Assembly (NCBI GenBank): GCA_964019135.1
Contig: OZ025248.1
Span: 53,561,670-53,625,669, forward strand
Length of the DNA stretch: 64,000 nt
Reading direction: 5' to 3'
Source of the DNA: Arenicola marina
Taxonomy: Eukaryota > Annelida > Polychaeta > Arenicolidae
The notes below the pieces were generated by a model. The model saw only the letters and a program-made list of their open reading frames with translations. It searched no databases and was not told the origin of the DNA. Both the position numbers and the translations under genes were made by a program. Of the stretch, positions 15,701 through 31,057 are shown in pieces; position 1 is the first letter of the stretch; each line of letters starts with the position of its first letter.

Positions 15701-17948
15701 ACAGCAAACAACATACGCGGTCTCATCCATCACAACAAACAACAAACGCGGTCTCACCTTCAGAACAAACAACAAACGCGGTCTCACCTTCACAACAAAC
15801 AACAAACGCGATCTCACCCATCAAAACAAACGCGGCCTCACGCATCACAACAAACAACAAACGCGGTCTCACCCATCCCAACAAACAAGATACACAGCTT
15901 CACCCATCACAAAAAACAACATACTCGGCCTCACCCTTAACAACAAACAACGTACGCGGTCTCACCCATCACAACAAACGCGGCCTTACCCATTACAATA
16001 AACATCATACGCGGCCTCACCCATCACAACAAACAACAAACGCGGCCTCAACCATCACAACAAACGCGGTCTTACCCATCACAACAAACAAGATACACAG
16101 CCTTACTCATCACAACAAATAACAAACGCGGTGTAACCCATTACAACAAACAAACACTGTATCATCCATCACAACAAACAACAAACTCGGTCACACCCAT
16201 CACAACAAACGCGGTCTCCCCCTTCACAACAAACAACTAACGCGGTCTCACCCATCACAACAAACGCGGTCTCACCAATCACAACAAACAACAAACCCGT
16301 TCTCACCCATCACAACAAACAACAAACGCGGTTTCACCCGTCACAACAAACAACAAACGCGGTTTCACCCATCACAACAAACAACCCGGTCTCAACCATC
16401 ACAACCAACAACAAAACCGGTCTCACCCATCACAACAAACAACAAACGCGGTTTCACCCATCACAAAAAACAACAAACGCGGTCTCACCCATCTCAAAAA
16501 GCAACATACACGGCCTCACCCATCGCAACAAACCCGGTCTCACCCATCATAACAAACAACAAGCGCGGTCTCACCCACCACAACAAACAACAAACGCGGT
16601 CTCACTCATCACAACAAACAACAAACACGGTCTCGCCCATCCCAACAAACAACAAACGCGGTCTCACCCATCACAACAAACAACAAACGCGGTTTGACCC
16701 ATCACAACAAACAACATACGCAGTCTCACCCATCTCAACAAGCACTATACGCGGCCTCACCCATCAAAACAAACACGGTCTCGCCCATCACCACGAACAA
16801 CAAACGCGGTCTCACCCATCACAACAAACAACAAACGCGATCTCACTCATCACAACAAACGCGGTCTCACCCATCACAACAAAGAAGAGACACAACGTCA
16901 CCCATCACAAAAAACAACATACGCGGTCTCACCCATCACAAAAAACAACAAACCTGGTCTCAACCATCACAACAAACAACAAACCCGGTCTCACCCATCA
17001 CAACAAACAACAGACGCCGTCTCACCCATCACAACCATCGAACGCGGTCTCACCCATCACAACAAACAACAAACCAGGTCTCACCCACCACAACAAACAA
17101 CAAACGCGGTCTTACCCATCACAACAAACAACAAACGCGGTCTCAGTCATCACAACAAACAACATACGCGGTCTCACCCATCTCAACAAGTACTATACGC
17201 GCCCTCACCCATCAAAACAAACCCGGTCTCGCCCATCACCACAAGCAACAAACGCGGTCTCACCCTTCACAACAAACAACAAACGCGGTCTAACCCATCT
17301 CAACAAACAACAAACGCGATCTCACCCATCACAACAAACAAGATACACAACGTCATCCATCACAACAAACAACATACGCGGTCTCATCCATCACAACAAA
17401 CAACAAACGCGGTCTCATCCATCACAACAAACAAAAAACGCGGTCTCACCTTCACAACAAACAACAAACGTGGTCTCACCTTCACAACAAACAAGATACA
17501 CAGCCTCACCCATCCCAACAAACAAGATACGCAGCCTCACCCATCACAACAAACAACAAACGCGGTCTCACCCATCACAACAAACAACAAACGCGGTCTC
17601 ACCCATCGCAACAAACAACAAACGCGGCCTCACCCATCGCAACAAAGGCGGTCTCACCCATCACAACAAACAACAAACCCCGTCTCACCCATCACAACAA
17701 ACAACATACGCGGTCTCACCCATCCCAAAAAGAACAAACGCGGTCTCACCCATCACAGCAAACAACCCGGTCTCACCCATCACCACAAACCACAAACCCG
17801 GTCGCACCCATCACAACAAACAACAAATGCGGTTTCACCCACCACAAAAAACAACAAACGCGGTCTCACCCACCTCAAAAAGCAACATACACGACCTCAC
17901 CCATCACAACAAACCCGGTCTCACCCATCACAACAAACAATAAGCGCG
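9736..17948. repeat. 8213-bp tandem duplication within the satellite, copy 2
   Basis: This is the direct copy of 1523-9735. It ends at 17948 with TAAGCGCG. Beyond that, the array continues with GTCTCACCC, the order found after the same unit elsewhere (for example after 4875). I compared blocks by eye and found no difference between the copies, but I did not align every base. Confidence 0.88.
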
Positions 17949-19335
17949 GTCTCACCCATCACAACAAACAACAAACGCGGTCTCACCCATCACAAGAAAC
18001 AACAAACGCGGTCTCACCCACCACAACAAACAACAAACGCGGTTTCACCCATCACAACAAACAACATACGCGGTCTCACCCATCACAACAAACCCGGTCT
18101 CACCCATCACAACAAACAACAAACGCGGTCTCACCCATCACAACAAACAAGATACACAACGTCACCCATCACAGCAAACAACATACGCGGTCTCATCCAT
18201 CACAACAAACAACAAACGCGGTCTCATCCATCACAACAAACAACAAACGCGGTCTCACCTTCAGGACAAACAACAAACGCGGTCTCACCTTCACAACAAA
18301 CAACAAACGCGATCTCACCCATCAACACAAACGCGGCCTCACGCATCACAACAAACAACAAACGCGGTCTCACCCATCCCAACAAACAAGATACACAGCT
18401 TCACCCATCACAAAAAACAACATACTCGGCCTCACCCTTAACAACAAACAACGTACGCGGTCTCACCCATCACAACAAACGCGGCTTTACCCATTACAAT
18501 AAACATCATACGCGGCCTCACCCATCACAACAAACAACAAACGCGGCCTCACCCATCACAACAAACGCGGTCTTACCCATCACAACAAACAAGATACACA
18601 GCCTTACTCATCACAACAAATAACAAACGCGGTGTAACCCATTACCACAAACAAACACTGTATCATCCATCACAACAAACAACAAACTCGGTCACACCCA
18701 TCACAACAAACGCGGTCTCCCCCTTCACAACAAACAACTAACGCGGTCTCACCCATCACAACAAACGCGGTCTCACCAATCACAACAAACAACAAACCCG
18801 TTCTCACCCATCACAACAAACAACAAACGCGGTTTCACCCGTCACAACAAACAACAAACGCGGTTTCACCCATCACAACAAACAACCCGGTCTCAACCAT
18901 CACAACCAACAACAAACCCGGTCTCACCCATCACAACAAACAACAAACGCGGTCTCACCCATCACAACAAACAAGAAACCCGGTCTCACCCATCACAACA
19001 AACAATAAACGCGGTTTCACCCATCACAAAAAACAACAAACGCGGTCTCACCCATCTCAAAAAGCAACATACACGGCCTCACCCATCGCAACAAACCCGG
19101 TCTCACCCATCATAACAAACAAGCGCGGTCTCACCCACCACAACAAACAACAAACGCGGTCTCACTCATCACAACAAACAACAAACACGGTCTCGCCCAT
19201 CCCAACAAACAACAAACGCGGTCTCACCCATCACAACAAACAACATACGCAGTCTCACCCATCTCAACAAGCACTATACGCGGCCTCACCCATCAAAACA
19301 AACACGGTCTCACCCATCACCACGAACAACAAACG

Positions 19336-21650
19336 CGGTCTCACCCATCACAACAAACAACCCGGTCTCACAACAACAAACGCGGTCTCACCCATCACAA
19401 CAAACAACAAACCGGTCTCACCCATCACAACAAACAACAAACACGGTTTCACCCATCACAAAAAACAATAAACGCGGTCTCACCCATCTCAAAAAGCAAC
19501 ATACAGGACTTCACCCATCACAACAAACCCGGTGTCACCCATCATAACAAACAATAAGCGCGGTCTCACCCATCACAACAAACAACAAACGCGGTATCAC
19601 CCATCACAACAAACAACAAACGCGGTCTCACCCCCCACAACAAACAACAAACGCGGTTTCACCCATCACAACAAACAACATACGCGGTCTCACCCATCTC
19701 AACAACACTATACGCGGCCTCACCCATCACATCAAACCCGGTCTCATCCATCACAACAAACAACAAACGCGGTCTCACCCATCGCAACAAACAACAAACA
19801 CGGTCTCACCCATCGCAACAAACAACAAACGCGGTCTCACCCCCCACAACAAACAACAAACGCGGTTTCACCCATCACAACAAACAACATACGCGGTCTC
19901 ACCCATCTCAACAACACTATACGCGGCCTCACCCATCACATCAAACCCGGTCTCATCCATCACAACAAACAACAAACGCGGTCTCACCCATCGCAACAAA
20001 CAACAAACACGGTCTCACCCATCGCAACAAACAACAAACGCGGTCTCACCCATCACAACAAACAACAAACGCGGTCTCACCCATCACAACAAACAAAAAA
20101 CGCGATTTCACCCATCACAACAAACAACAAACGCGATCTCACCCATCACAACACACGCGGTCTCACCCATCACAACAAACAAGATACACAACGTCACCCA
20201 TCACAACAAACAAGATACACAACGTCACCCATCACAACAAACAAAAACCCGGTCTCACCCATCACAACAAACAACAAACGCGGTCTCACCCATCACAACA
20301 AACAACGAACCCGGTCTCACCCATCACAACAAACAACAAACGCAGTTTCTCCCATCAAAAAAACAACAAACTCGGTCTCACCCATTTCAACAAGCAACAT
20401 AAAGGGCCTCACCCATCACAACAAACCCGGTCTCACCCATCACAACAAACAACAAACGCGGTCTCACCCATCACAACAAACAAACGCGGTCTCACCCATC
20501 ACAACAAACAACATACGCGGCCTCACCCATCAAAACAAACCCGGTCTCGCCCATCACCACAAACAACAAACGCGGTCTCACCCATCACAACAAACAAACG
20601 CGGTCTCACCCATCACAACAAACAACATACGCGGCCTCACCCATCAAAACAAACCCGGTCTCACCCATCACAACAAACAACCCGGTCTCACAACAACAAA
20701 CGCGGTCTCACCCATCACAACAAACAACAAACCGGTCTCACCCATCACAACAAACAACAAACACGGTTTCACCCATCACAAAAAACAATAAACGCGGTCT
20801 CACCCATCTCAAAAAGCAACATACAGGACTTCACCCATCACAACAAACCCGGTGTCACCCATCATAACAAACAATAAGCGCGGTCTCACCCATCACAACA
20901 AACAACAAACGCGGTATCACCCATCACAACAAACAACAAACGCGGTCTCACCCCCCACAACAAACAACAAACGCGGTTTCACCCATCACAACAAACAACA
21001 TACGCGGTCTCACCCATCTCAACAACACTATACGCGGCCTCACCCATCACATCAAACCCGGTCTCATCCATCACAACAAACAACAAACGCGGTCTCACCC
21101 ATCGCAACAAACAACAAACACGGTCTCACCCATCGCAACAAACAACAAACGCGGTCTCACCCATCACAACAAACAACAAACGCGGTCTCACCCATCACAA
21201 CAAACAAAAAACGCGATTTCACCCATCACAACAAACAACAAACGCGATCTCACCCATCACAACACACGCGGTCTCACCCATCACAACAAACAAGATACAC
21301 AACGTCACCCATCACAACAAACAAAAACCCGGTCTCACCCATCACAACAAACAACAAACGCGGTCTCACCCATCACAACAAACAACGAACCCGGTCTCAC
21401 CCATCACAACAAACAACAAACGCAGTTTCACCCATCAAAAAAACAACAAACTCGGTCTCACCCATTTCAACAAGCAACATAAAGGGCCTCACCCATCACA
21501 ACAAACCCGGTCTCACCCATCACAACAAACAACAAACGCGGTCTCACCCATCACAACAAACAAACGCGGTCTCACCCATCACAACAAACAACATACGCGG
21601 CCTCACCCATCAAAACAAACCCGGTCTCGCCCATCACCACAAACAACAAA
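19336..21650. repeat. 1320-bp tandem duplication with an inner 209-bp duplication in the satellite
   Basis: Blocks from about 19336 recur 1320 bp later from about 20656. The run that starts ATACAGGACTTCACCC is at 19501 and 20821, and a unit carrying six C in a row (CACCCCCCACAA) is at about 19628 and 20948. Copy 1 also repeats a piece of itself: the six-C unit near 19628 recurs near 19837, a shift of about 209 bp. This shows duplication on a smaller scale than the 4858-bp and 8213-bp periods. Confidence 0.75.
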
Positions 21651-24600
21651 CGCGGTCTCACCCATCACAACAAACAACAAACGCCGTCTCACCCATCGCA
21701 ACAAACAACAAACGCGATCTCACCCATCACAACAAACGCGGTCTCACCCATCACAACAAACAAGATACACAACGTCACCTATCACAACAAACAAGATACA
21801 CAACGTCACCCATCACAACAAACAACAAACGCGGTCTCATCCATCACAACAAACAATAAACGCGGTCTCACCTTCACAACGAACAACAAATCCGGTCTCC
21901 CGTTCACAACAAACAACAAACGCGGTCTCACCCATCACAGCAAACAACCCGGTCTCACCCATCACCACAAACCACAAACCCGGTCGCACCCATCACAACA
22001 AACAACAAATGCGGTTTCACCCACCACAAAAAACAACAAACGCGGTCTCACCCACCTCAAAAAGCAACATACACGACCTCACCCATCACAACAAACCCGG
22101 TCTCACCCATCACAACAAACAATAAGCGCGGTCTCACCCATCACAACAAACAACAAACGCGGTCTCACCCATCACAAGAAACAACAAACGCGGTCTCACC
22201 CACCACAACAAACAACAAACGCGGTTTCACCCATCACAACAAACAACATACGCGGTCTCACCCATCACAACAAACCCGGTCTCACCCATCACAACAAACA
22301 ACAAACGCGGTCTCACCCATCACAACAAACAAGATACACAACGTCACCCATCACAGCAAACAACATACGCGGTCTCATCCATCACAACAAACAACAAACG
22401 CGGTCTCATCCATCACAACAAACAACAAACGCGGTCTCACCTTCAGAACAAACAACAAACGCGGTCTCACCTTCACAACAAACAACAAACGCGATCTCAC
22501 CCATCAAAACAAACGCGGCCTCACGCATCACAACAAACAACAAACGTGGTCTCACCCATCCGAACAAACAAGATACACAGCTTCACCCATCACAAAAAAC
22601 AACATACTCGGCCTCACCCTTAACAACAAACAACGTACGCGGTCTCACCCATCACAACAAACGCGGCCTTACCCATTACAATAAACATCATACGCGGCCT
22701 CACCCATCACAACAAACAACAAACGCGGCCTCACCCATCACAACAAACGCGGTCTTACCCATCACAACAAACAAGATACACAGCCTTACTCATCACAACA
22801 AATAACAAACGCGGTGTAACCCATTACAACAAACAAACACTGTATCATCCATCACAACAAACAACAAACTCGGTCACACCCATCACAACAAACGCGGTCT
22901 CACCAATCACAACAAACAACAAACCCGTTCTCACCCATCACAACAAACAACAAACGCGGTTTCACCCGTCACAACAAACAACAAACGCGGTTTCACCCAT
23001 CACAACAAACAACCCGGTCTCAACCATCACAACCAACAACAAACCCGGTCTCACCCATCACAACAAACAACAAACGCGGTCTCACCCATCACAACAAACA
23101 AGAAACCCGGTCTCACCCATCACAACAAACAACAAACGCGGTCTCACCTTCACAACAAACAACAAACGCGATCTCACCCATCAACACAAACGCGGCCTCA
23201 CGCATCACAACAAACAACAAACGCGGTCTCACCCATCCCAACAAACAAGATACACAGCTTCACCCATCACAAAAAACAACATACTCGGCCTCACCCTTAA
23301 CAGCAAACAACGTACGCGGTCTTACCCATTACAATAAACATCATACGCGGCCTCACCCATCACAACAAACAACAAACGCGGCCTCACCCATCACAACAAA
23401 CGCAGTCTTACCCATCACAACAAACAAGATACACAGCCTTACTCATCACAACAAATAACAAACGCGGTGTAACCCATTACAACAAACAAACACTGTATCA
23501 TCCATCACAACAAACAACAAACTCGGTCACACCCATCACAACAAACGCGGTCTCCCCCTTCACAACAAACAACTAACGCGGTCTCACCCATCACAACAAA
23601 CGCGGTCTCACCAATCACAACAAACAACAAACCCGTTCTCACCCATCACAACAAACAACAAACGCGGTTTCACCCGTCACAACAAACAACAAACGCGGTT
23701 TCACCCATCACAACAAACAACCCGGTCTCAACCATCACAACCAACAACAAACCCGGTCTCACCCATCACAACAAACAACAAACGCGGTCTCACCCATCAC
23801 AACAAACAAGAAACCCGGTCTCACCCATCACAACAAACAACAAACGCGGTTTCACCCATCACAAAAAACAACAAACGCGGTCTCACCCATCTCAAAAAGC
23901 AACATACACGGCCTCACCCATCGCAACAAACCCGGTCTCACCCATCATAACAAACAACAAGCGCGGTCTCACCCACCACAACAAACAACAAACGCGGTCT
24001 CACTCATCACAACAAACAACAAACACGGTCTCGCCCATCCCAACAAACAACAAACGCGGTCTCACCCATCACAACAAACAACAAACGCGGTTTGACCCAT
24101 CACAACAAACAACATACGCAGTCTCACCCATCTCAACAAGCACTATACGCGGCCTCACCCATCAAAACAAACACGGTCTCACCCATCACCACGAACAACA
24201 AACGCGGTCTCACCCATCACAACAAACAACAAACGCGATCTCACTCATCACAACAAAGGCGGTCTCACCCATCACAACAAAGAAGATACACAACGTCACC
24301 CATCACAAAAAACAACATACGCGGTCTCACCCATCACAAAAAAGAACAAACCTGGTCTCACCCATCACAACAAACAACAAACCCGGTCTCACCCATCACA
24401 ACAAACAACAAACGCCGTCTCACCCATCACAACCAACGAACGCGGTCTCACCCATCACAACAAACAACAAACGCGGTCTCACCCACCACAACAAACAACA
24501 AACGCGGTCTTACCCATCACAACAAACAACAAACGCGGTCTCACCCATCTCAACAAGTACTATACGCGCCCTCACCCATCAAAACAAACCCGGTCTCGCC

Positions 24601-27600
24601 CATCACCACAAACAACAAACGCGGTCTCACCCATCACAACAAACGCGGTCTAACCCATCGCAACAAACAACAAACGCGATCTCACCCATCACAACAAACA
24701 AAATACACAACGTCATCCATCACAACAAACAACATACGCGGTCTCATCCATCACAACAAACAACAAACGCGGTCTCATCCATCACAACAAACAAAAAACG
24801 CGGTCTCACCTTCACAAAAAACAACAAACGCGGTCTCACCTTCACAACAAACAACAAACGCGGTCTCACCTTCACAACAAACAACAAACGCGGTTTCACC
24901 TATCACAACAAACAAGATACACAGCCTCACCCATCCCAACAAACAAGATACACAGCCTCACCCATCACAACAAACAACAAACGCGGTCTCACCCATCACA
25001 ACAAACAACAAACGCGGTCTCACCCATCACAACAAACAACAAACGCGGCCTCACCCATCGCAACAAAGGCGGCCTCACCCATCACAACAAACAACAAACC
25101 CCGTCTCACCCATCACAACAAACAACAAACGCGGTCTCACCCATCACAAAAAACAACAAACGCGGTCTCACCCATGACAGCAAACAACCCGGTCTCACAA
25201 CAACAAACGCGGTCTCACCCATCACAAGAAACAACAAACCGGTCTCACCCATCACAACAAACAACAAACACGGTTTCACCCATCACAAAAAACAATAAAC
25301 GCGGTCTCACCCATCTCAAAAAGCAACATACAGGACCTCACCCATCACAACAAACCCGGTGTTACCCATCATAACAAACAATAAGCGCGGTCTCACCCAT
25401 CACAACAAACAACAAACGCGGTACCACCCATCACAACAAACAACAAACGCGGTCTCACCCACCACAACAAACAACAAACGCGGTTTCACCCATCACAACA
25501 AACAACATACGCGGTCTCACCCATCTCAACAACACTATACGCGGCCTCACCCATCACATCAAACCCGGTCTCATCCATCACAACAAACAACAAACGCGGT
25601 CTCACCCATCGCAACAAACAACAAACACGGTCTCACCCATCGCAACAAACAACAAACGCGGTCTCACCCATCACAACAAACAACAAACGCGGTCTCACCC
25701 ATCACAACAAACAACAAACGCGATTTCACCCATCACAACAAACAACAAACGCGATCTCACCCATCACAACACACGCGGTCTCACCCATCACAACAAACAA
25801 GATACACAACGTCACCCATCACAACAAACAAAAACCCGGTCTCACCCATCACAACAAACAACAAACGCGGTCTCACCCATCACAACAAACAACGAACCCG
25901 GTCTCACCCATCACAACAAACAACAAACGCAGTTTCACCCATCACAAAAAACAACAAACTCGGTCTCACCCATTTCAACAAGCAACATAAAGGGCCTCAC
26001 CCATCACAACAAACCCGGTCTCACCCATCACAACAAACAACAAACGCGGTCTCACCAATCACAAAAAACAAACGCGGTCTCACCCATCACAACAAACAAC
26101 ATAGGCGGTCTCACCCATCTCAACAAGTACTATACGCGGCCTCACCCATCAAAACAAACCCGGTCTCGCCCATCACCACAAACAACAAACGCGGTCTCAC
26201 CCATCACAACAAACAACAAACGCCGTCTCACCCATCGCAACAAACAACAAACGCGATCTCACCCATCACAACAAACGCGGTCTCACCCATCAAAACAAAC
26301 AAGATACACAACGTCACCTATCACAACAAACAAGATACACAACGTCACCCATCCCAACAGACAAGATACACAGCCTCACCCATCACAACAAACAACAAAC
26401 GCGGTCTCACCCATCACAACAAACAACAAACGCGGCCTCACCCATCGCAACAAAGGCGGTCTCACCCATCACAACAAACAACAAACCCCGTCTCACCCAT
26501 CACAACAAACAACAAACGCGGTCTCACCCATCACAAAAAACAACAAACGCGGTCTCACCCATCACAGCAAACAACCCGGTCTCACAACAACAAACGCGGT
26601 CTCACCCATCACAACAAACAACAAACCGGTCTCACCCATCACAACAAACAACAAACACGGTTTCACCCATCACAAAAAACAATAAACGCGGTCTCACCCA
26701 TCTCAAAAAGCAACATACAGGACCTCACCCATCACAACAAACCCGGTCTCACCCATCATAACGAACAATAAGCGCGCTCTCACCCATCACAACAAACAAC
26801 AAACGCGGTATCACCCATCACAACAAACAACAAACGCGGTCTCACCCACCACAACAAACAACAAACGCGGTTTCACCCATCACAACAAACAACATACGTG
26901 GTCTCACCCATCTCAACAACACTATACGCGGCCTCACCCATCACATCAAACCCGGTCTCATCCATCACAACAAACAACAAACGCGGTCTCACCCATCGCA
27001 ACAAACAACAAACACGGTCTCACCCATCGCAACAAACAACAAACGCGGTCTCACCCATCACAACAAACAACAAACGCGGTCTCACCCATCACAACAAACA
27101 ACAAACGCGATTTCACCCATCACAACAAACAACAAACGCGATCTCACCCATCACAACACACGCGGTCTCACCCATCACAACAAACAAGATACACAACGTC
27201 ACCCACCACAACAAACAAAAACCCGGTCTCACCCATCACAACAAACAACAAACGCGGTCTCACCCATCACAACAAACAACGAACCCGGTCTCACCCATCA
27301 CAACAAACAACAAACGCAGTTACACCCATCACAAAAAAGAACAAACTCGGTCTCACCCATTTCAACAAGCAACATAAAGGGCCTCACCCATCACAACAAA
27401 CCCGGTCTCACCCATCACAACAAACAACAAACGCGGTCTCACCCATCACAACAAACAAACGCGGTCTCACCCATCACAACAAACAACATACGCGGTCTCA
27501 CCCATCTCAACAAGTACTATACGCGGCCTCACCCATCAAAACAAACCCGGTCTCGCCCATCACCACAAACAACAAACGCGGTCTCACCCATCACAACAAA

Positions 27601-30600
27601 CAACAAACGCCGTCTCACCCATCGCAACAAACAACAAACGCGATCTCACCTATCACAACAAACGCGGTCTCACCCATCACAACAAGCAAGATACACAACG
27701 TCACCTATCACAACAAACAAGATACACAACGTCACCCATCACAACAAACAACAAACGCGGTCTCATCCATCACAACAAACAATAAACGCGGTCTCACCTT
27801 CACAACGAACAACAAACGCGGTCTCCCGTTCACAACAAACAACAAACGCGGTCTCACCCATCACAGCAAACAACCCGGTCTCACCCATCACCACAAACCA
27901 CAAACCCGGTCGCACCCATCACAACAAACAACAAATGCGGTTTCACCCATCACAAAAAACAACAAACGCGGTCTCACCCACCTTAAAAAGCAACATACAC
28001 GACCTCACCCATCACAACAAACCCGGTCTCACCCATCACAACAAACAATAAGCGCGGTCTCACCCATCACAACAAACAACAAACGCGGTCTCACCCATCA
28101 CAACAAACAACAAACGCGGTCTCACCCACCACAACAAACAACAAACGCGGTTTCACCCATCACAACAAACAACATACGCGGTCTCACCCATCACAACAAA
28201 CCCGGTCTCACCCATCACAACAAACAACAAACGCGGTCTCACCCATCACAACAAACAAGATACACAACGTCACCCATCACAGCAAACAACATACGCGGTC
28301 TCATCCATCACAACAAACAACAAACGCGGTCTCATCCATCACAACAAACAACAAACACGGTCTCACCTTCAGAAAAAACAACAAACGCGGTCTCACCTTC
28401 ACAACAAACAACAAACGCGATCTCACCCATCAAAACAAACGCGGCCTCACGCATCACAACAAACAACAAACACGGTCTCACCCATCACAACAAACAAGAT
28501 ACACAGCTTCACCCATCACAAAAAACAACATACTCGGCCTCACCCTTAACAACAAACAACGTACGCGGTCTCACCCATCACAACAAACGCGGCCTTACCC
28601 ATTACAATAAACATCATACGCGGCCTCACCCATCACAACAAACAACAAACGCGGCCTCACCCATCACAACAAACGCGGTCTCACCCATCACAACAAACAA
28701 GATACACAGCCTTACTCATCACAACAAATAACAAACGCGGTCTCACCCATAACAACAAACAAACACTGTATCATCCATCACAACAAACGCGGCCTTACCC
28801 ATTACAATAAACATCATACGCGGCCTCACCCATCACAACAAACAACAAACGCGGCCTCACCCATCACAACAAACGCGGTCTCACCCATCACAACAAACAA
28901 GATACACAGCCTTACTCATCACAACAAACAACAAAGTCGGTCACACCCATCACAACAAACGCGGTCTCCCCCTTCACAACAAACAACTGACGCGGTCTCA
29001 CCCATCACAACAAACGCGGTCTCACCAATCACAACAAACAACAAACCCGGTCTCATCCATCACAACAAACAACATACGCGGTCTCCCCCATCTCAACAAG
29101 CACTATACGCGGCCTCACCCATCACAACAAACCCGGTCTCACCCATCACAACAAACAACAAACGCTGTCTCACCGATCACAACAAACAACAAACGCGGTC
29201 TCACCCATCACAACAAACAACAAACGCGGTCTCATCCATCACAACAAACAACAAACGCGGTCTCAGTCATCACAACAAACAACATACGCGGTCTCACCCA
29301 TCTGAACAAGTACTATACGCAGCCTCACCCATCAAAACAAGCCCGGTCTCGCCCATCACCACAAACAACAAACGCGGTCTCACCCATCACAACAAACAAC
29401 AAACGCCGTCTCATCCATCGCAACAAACAACAAACGCGATCTCACCCATCACAACAAACGCGGTCTCACCCATCACAACAAACAAGATACACAACGTCAC
29501 CCATCACAACAAACAACATACGCGGTCTCATCCGTCACAACAAACAACAAACGCGGTCTCATCCATCACAACAAACAAAAAACGCGGTCTCACCTTCACA
29601 ACAAACAACCAACGCGGTCTCCCCTTCACAACAAACAACAAACGCGGTCTCACCCGTCAAAACAAACGCGGCCTCACCCATCACAAACAAACAACAAACG
29701 CGGTCTCACCTATCACAACAAACAAGATACACAGCCTCACCCATCACAACAAACAACAAACGCGGTCTCACCCATCACAACAAACAACAAACGCGGTCTC
29801 ACCCATCCCAACAAACAAGATACACAGCTTCACCCATCACATAAAACAACATACTCGGCCTCACCCTTCACAACAAATAACATACGCGGTCTCACCCATC
29901 ACAACAAACGCGGCCTTACCCATTACAATAAGCATCATGCGCGGCCTCTCCCATCACTACAAACAACAAACGCGGCCTCATCGATCACAACAAACCCAGT
30001 TTCACCCATCACAACAAACGCGGTCTCACCCATCACAACAAACAAGATACACAGCCTTACTCATCACAACAAATAACAAACGCGGTCTCACCCATTACAA
30101 CAAACAAGACACACAGCCTTACTCATCACAACAAACAACAAACGCGGTATCACTCATCACAACAAATAACAAACGCGGTCTCACCCATCACAACAAACAA
30201 CAAACACGATATCATCCATCACAACAAACAACAAACGCGGTCTCACCCATCACAACAAACAACAAACGCGGTATTACGCTTCACAACAAACAACAAACGC
30301 GGTCTCACCCATCACAACAAACGCGGCCTCGCCCATCACAGCAAACAACAAACGCGGTCTCACCCATCACAACAAACAACAAACACGATATCATCCATCA
30401 CAACAAACAACAAACTCGGTCACACCCATCACAACAAACAACAAACGCGGTCTCACCCATCACAACAAACAACAAACGCGGTCTTACCCTTTACAACAAA
30501 CAACAAACGCGGTCACACCCATCACAACAAACAACAAACGCGGTCTCACCTATCACAACAAGCAGCATACGCGGTCTCACCCATCAAAACAAACAACAAA

Positions 30601-30676
30601 CGCGGTCTTACCCTTTACAACAAACAACAAACGCGGTCTCACCCATCACAACAATCAACATATACGGTCAGTCATA

Positions 30677-31057
30677 TCACATTGGCTGAGGGCAATTTTG
30701 AAAACAAATTATTGTCAAATAACTCTCTATCTGTGAAGCTGAAGACAAATGCGAGACGACAATTTGCAACCGCAGCTCGCTCATATTAACGCAATTGCAA
30801 TAAAAAATAGGTCATAAACCATGACCCTGGATATGTGACGTGATGAGAGACTCGATCATCTGTGACGACATACTAAAGTTTTGCTGCATGAAAAGATTAA
30901 TTCGGAGATTAAGTAAGAGTTTTAGACACCAACAGTTTTTTTCTCACTTGATTATACAGCCATTTTGCCTTGAACAGCGTCTAAACAGTACAAGTAGCAG
31001 ATACCTGCTTAATGTGCAATGTAACGAAGAAACTCAATGTTTAATCTGTGAGCGCAG
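30677..31057. other. Unique sequence between satellite and first receptor exon
   Basis: The satellite stops abruptly near 30676 and is followed by ordinary unique sequence. A fairly good splice-acceptor-like stretch ends at 30960 (TTTTTTTCTCAC then TTGATTATACAG). Nothing downstream of it reads as receptor sequence, because the receptor frame meets TGA at 31049-31051. I see no supported gene here. It is probably the end of a very long intron. Confidence 0.5.

Larger units (their letters stand above)
1..30676. repeat. Giant 31-bp satellite array (A+C-rich on + strand)
   Basis: The whole stretch is made of tandem units of the type ACGCGGTCTCACCCATCACA followed by ACAAACAACAA. The main unit is 31 bp. 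A common 24-bp variant lacks one CAACAAA step, and a recurrent variant carries GATACACAACGTCACC. Counting the consensus gives about 14 A, 11 C, 3 G and 3 T, so the strand is strongly A+C biased, with two CpGs per unit. Because 31 is 1 modulo 3, three successive units (93 bp) encode a 31-residue period using all three frames of one unit, which explains the long plus-strand frames seen here. There are roughly a thousand units. The left edge lies outside the window and the right edge is near 30676. It lies upstream of the first recognised receptor exon, so it is either intronic or intergenic. Confidence 0.97.

Noticed and set aside
1128-27377. Many long plus-strand reading frames (up to 470 codons) with Thr/Asn/His/Gln-rich repeats
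   Set aside because: They follow from a 31-bp repeat with few T and G, read through three frames every 93 bp. They start and stop at random unit variants, and no domain or signal is present.
1-30676. CRISPR-like or tRNA-promoter array because of the regular GGTCTCACCC motif
   Set aside because: There are no unique spacers between repeats, and the motif does not fit the B-box GGTTCRANNCC. It is an ordinary satellite in a eukaryotic context.
30961-31024. An extra receptor exon before 31058, after the acceptor-like site at 30960
   Set aside because: The donor is poor, the phase is untestable and no similarity to the expected ITPR segment is visible.
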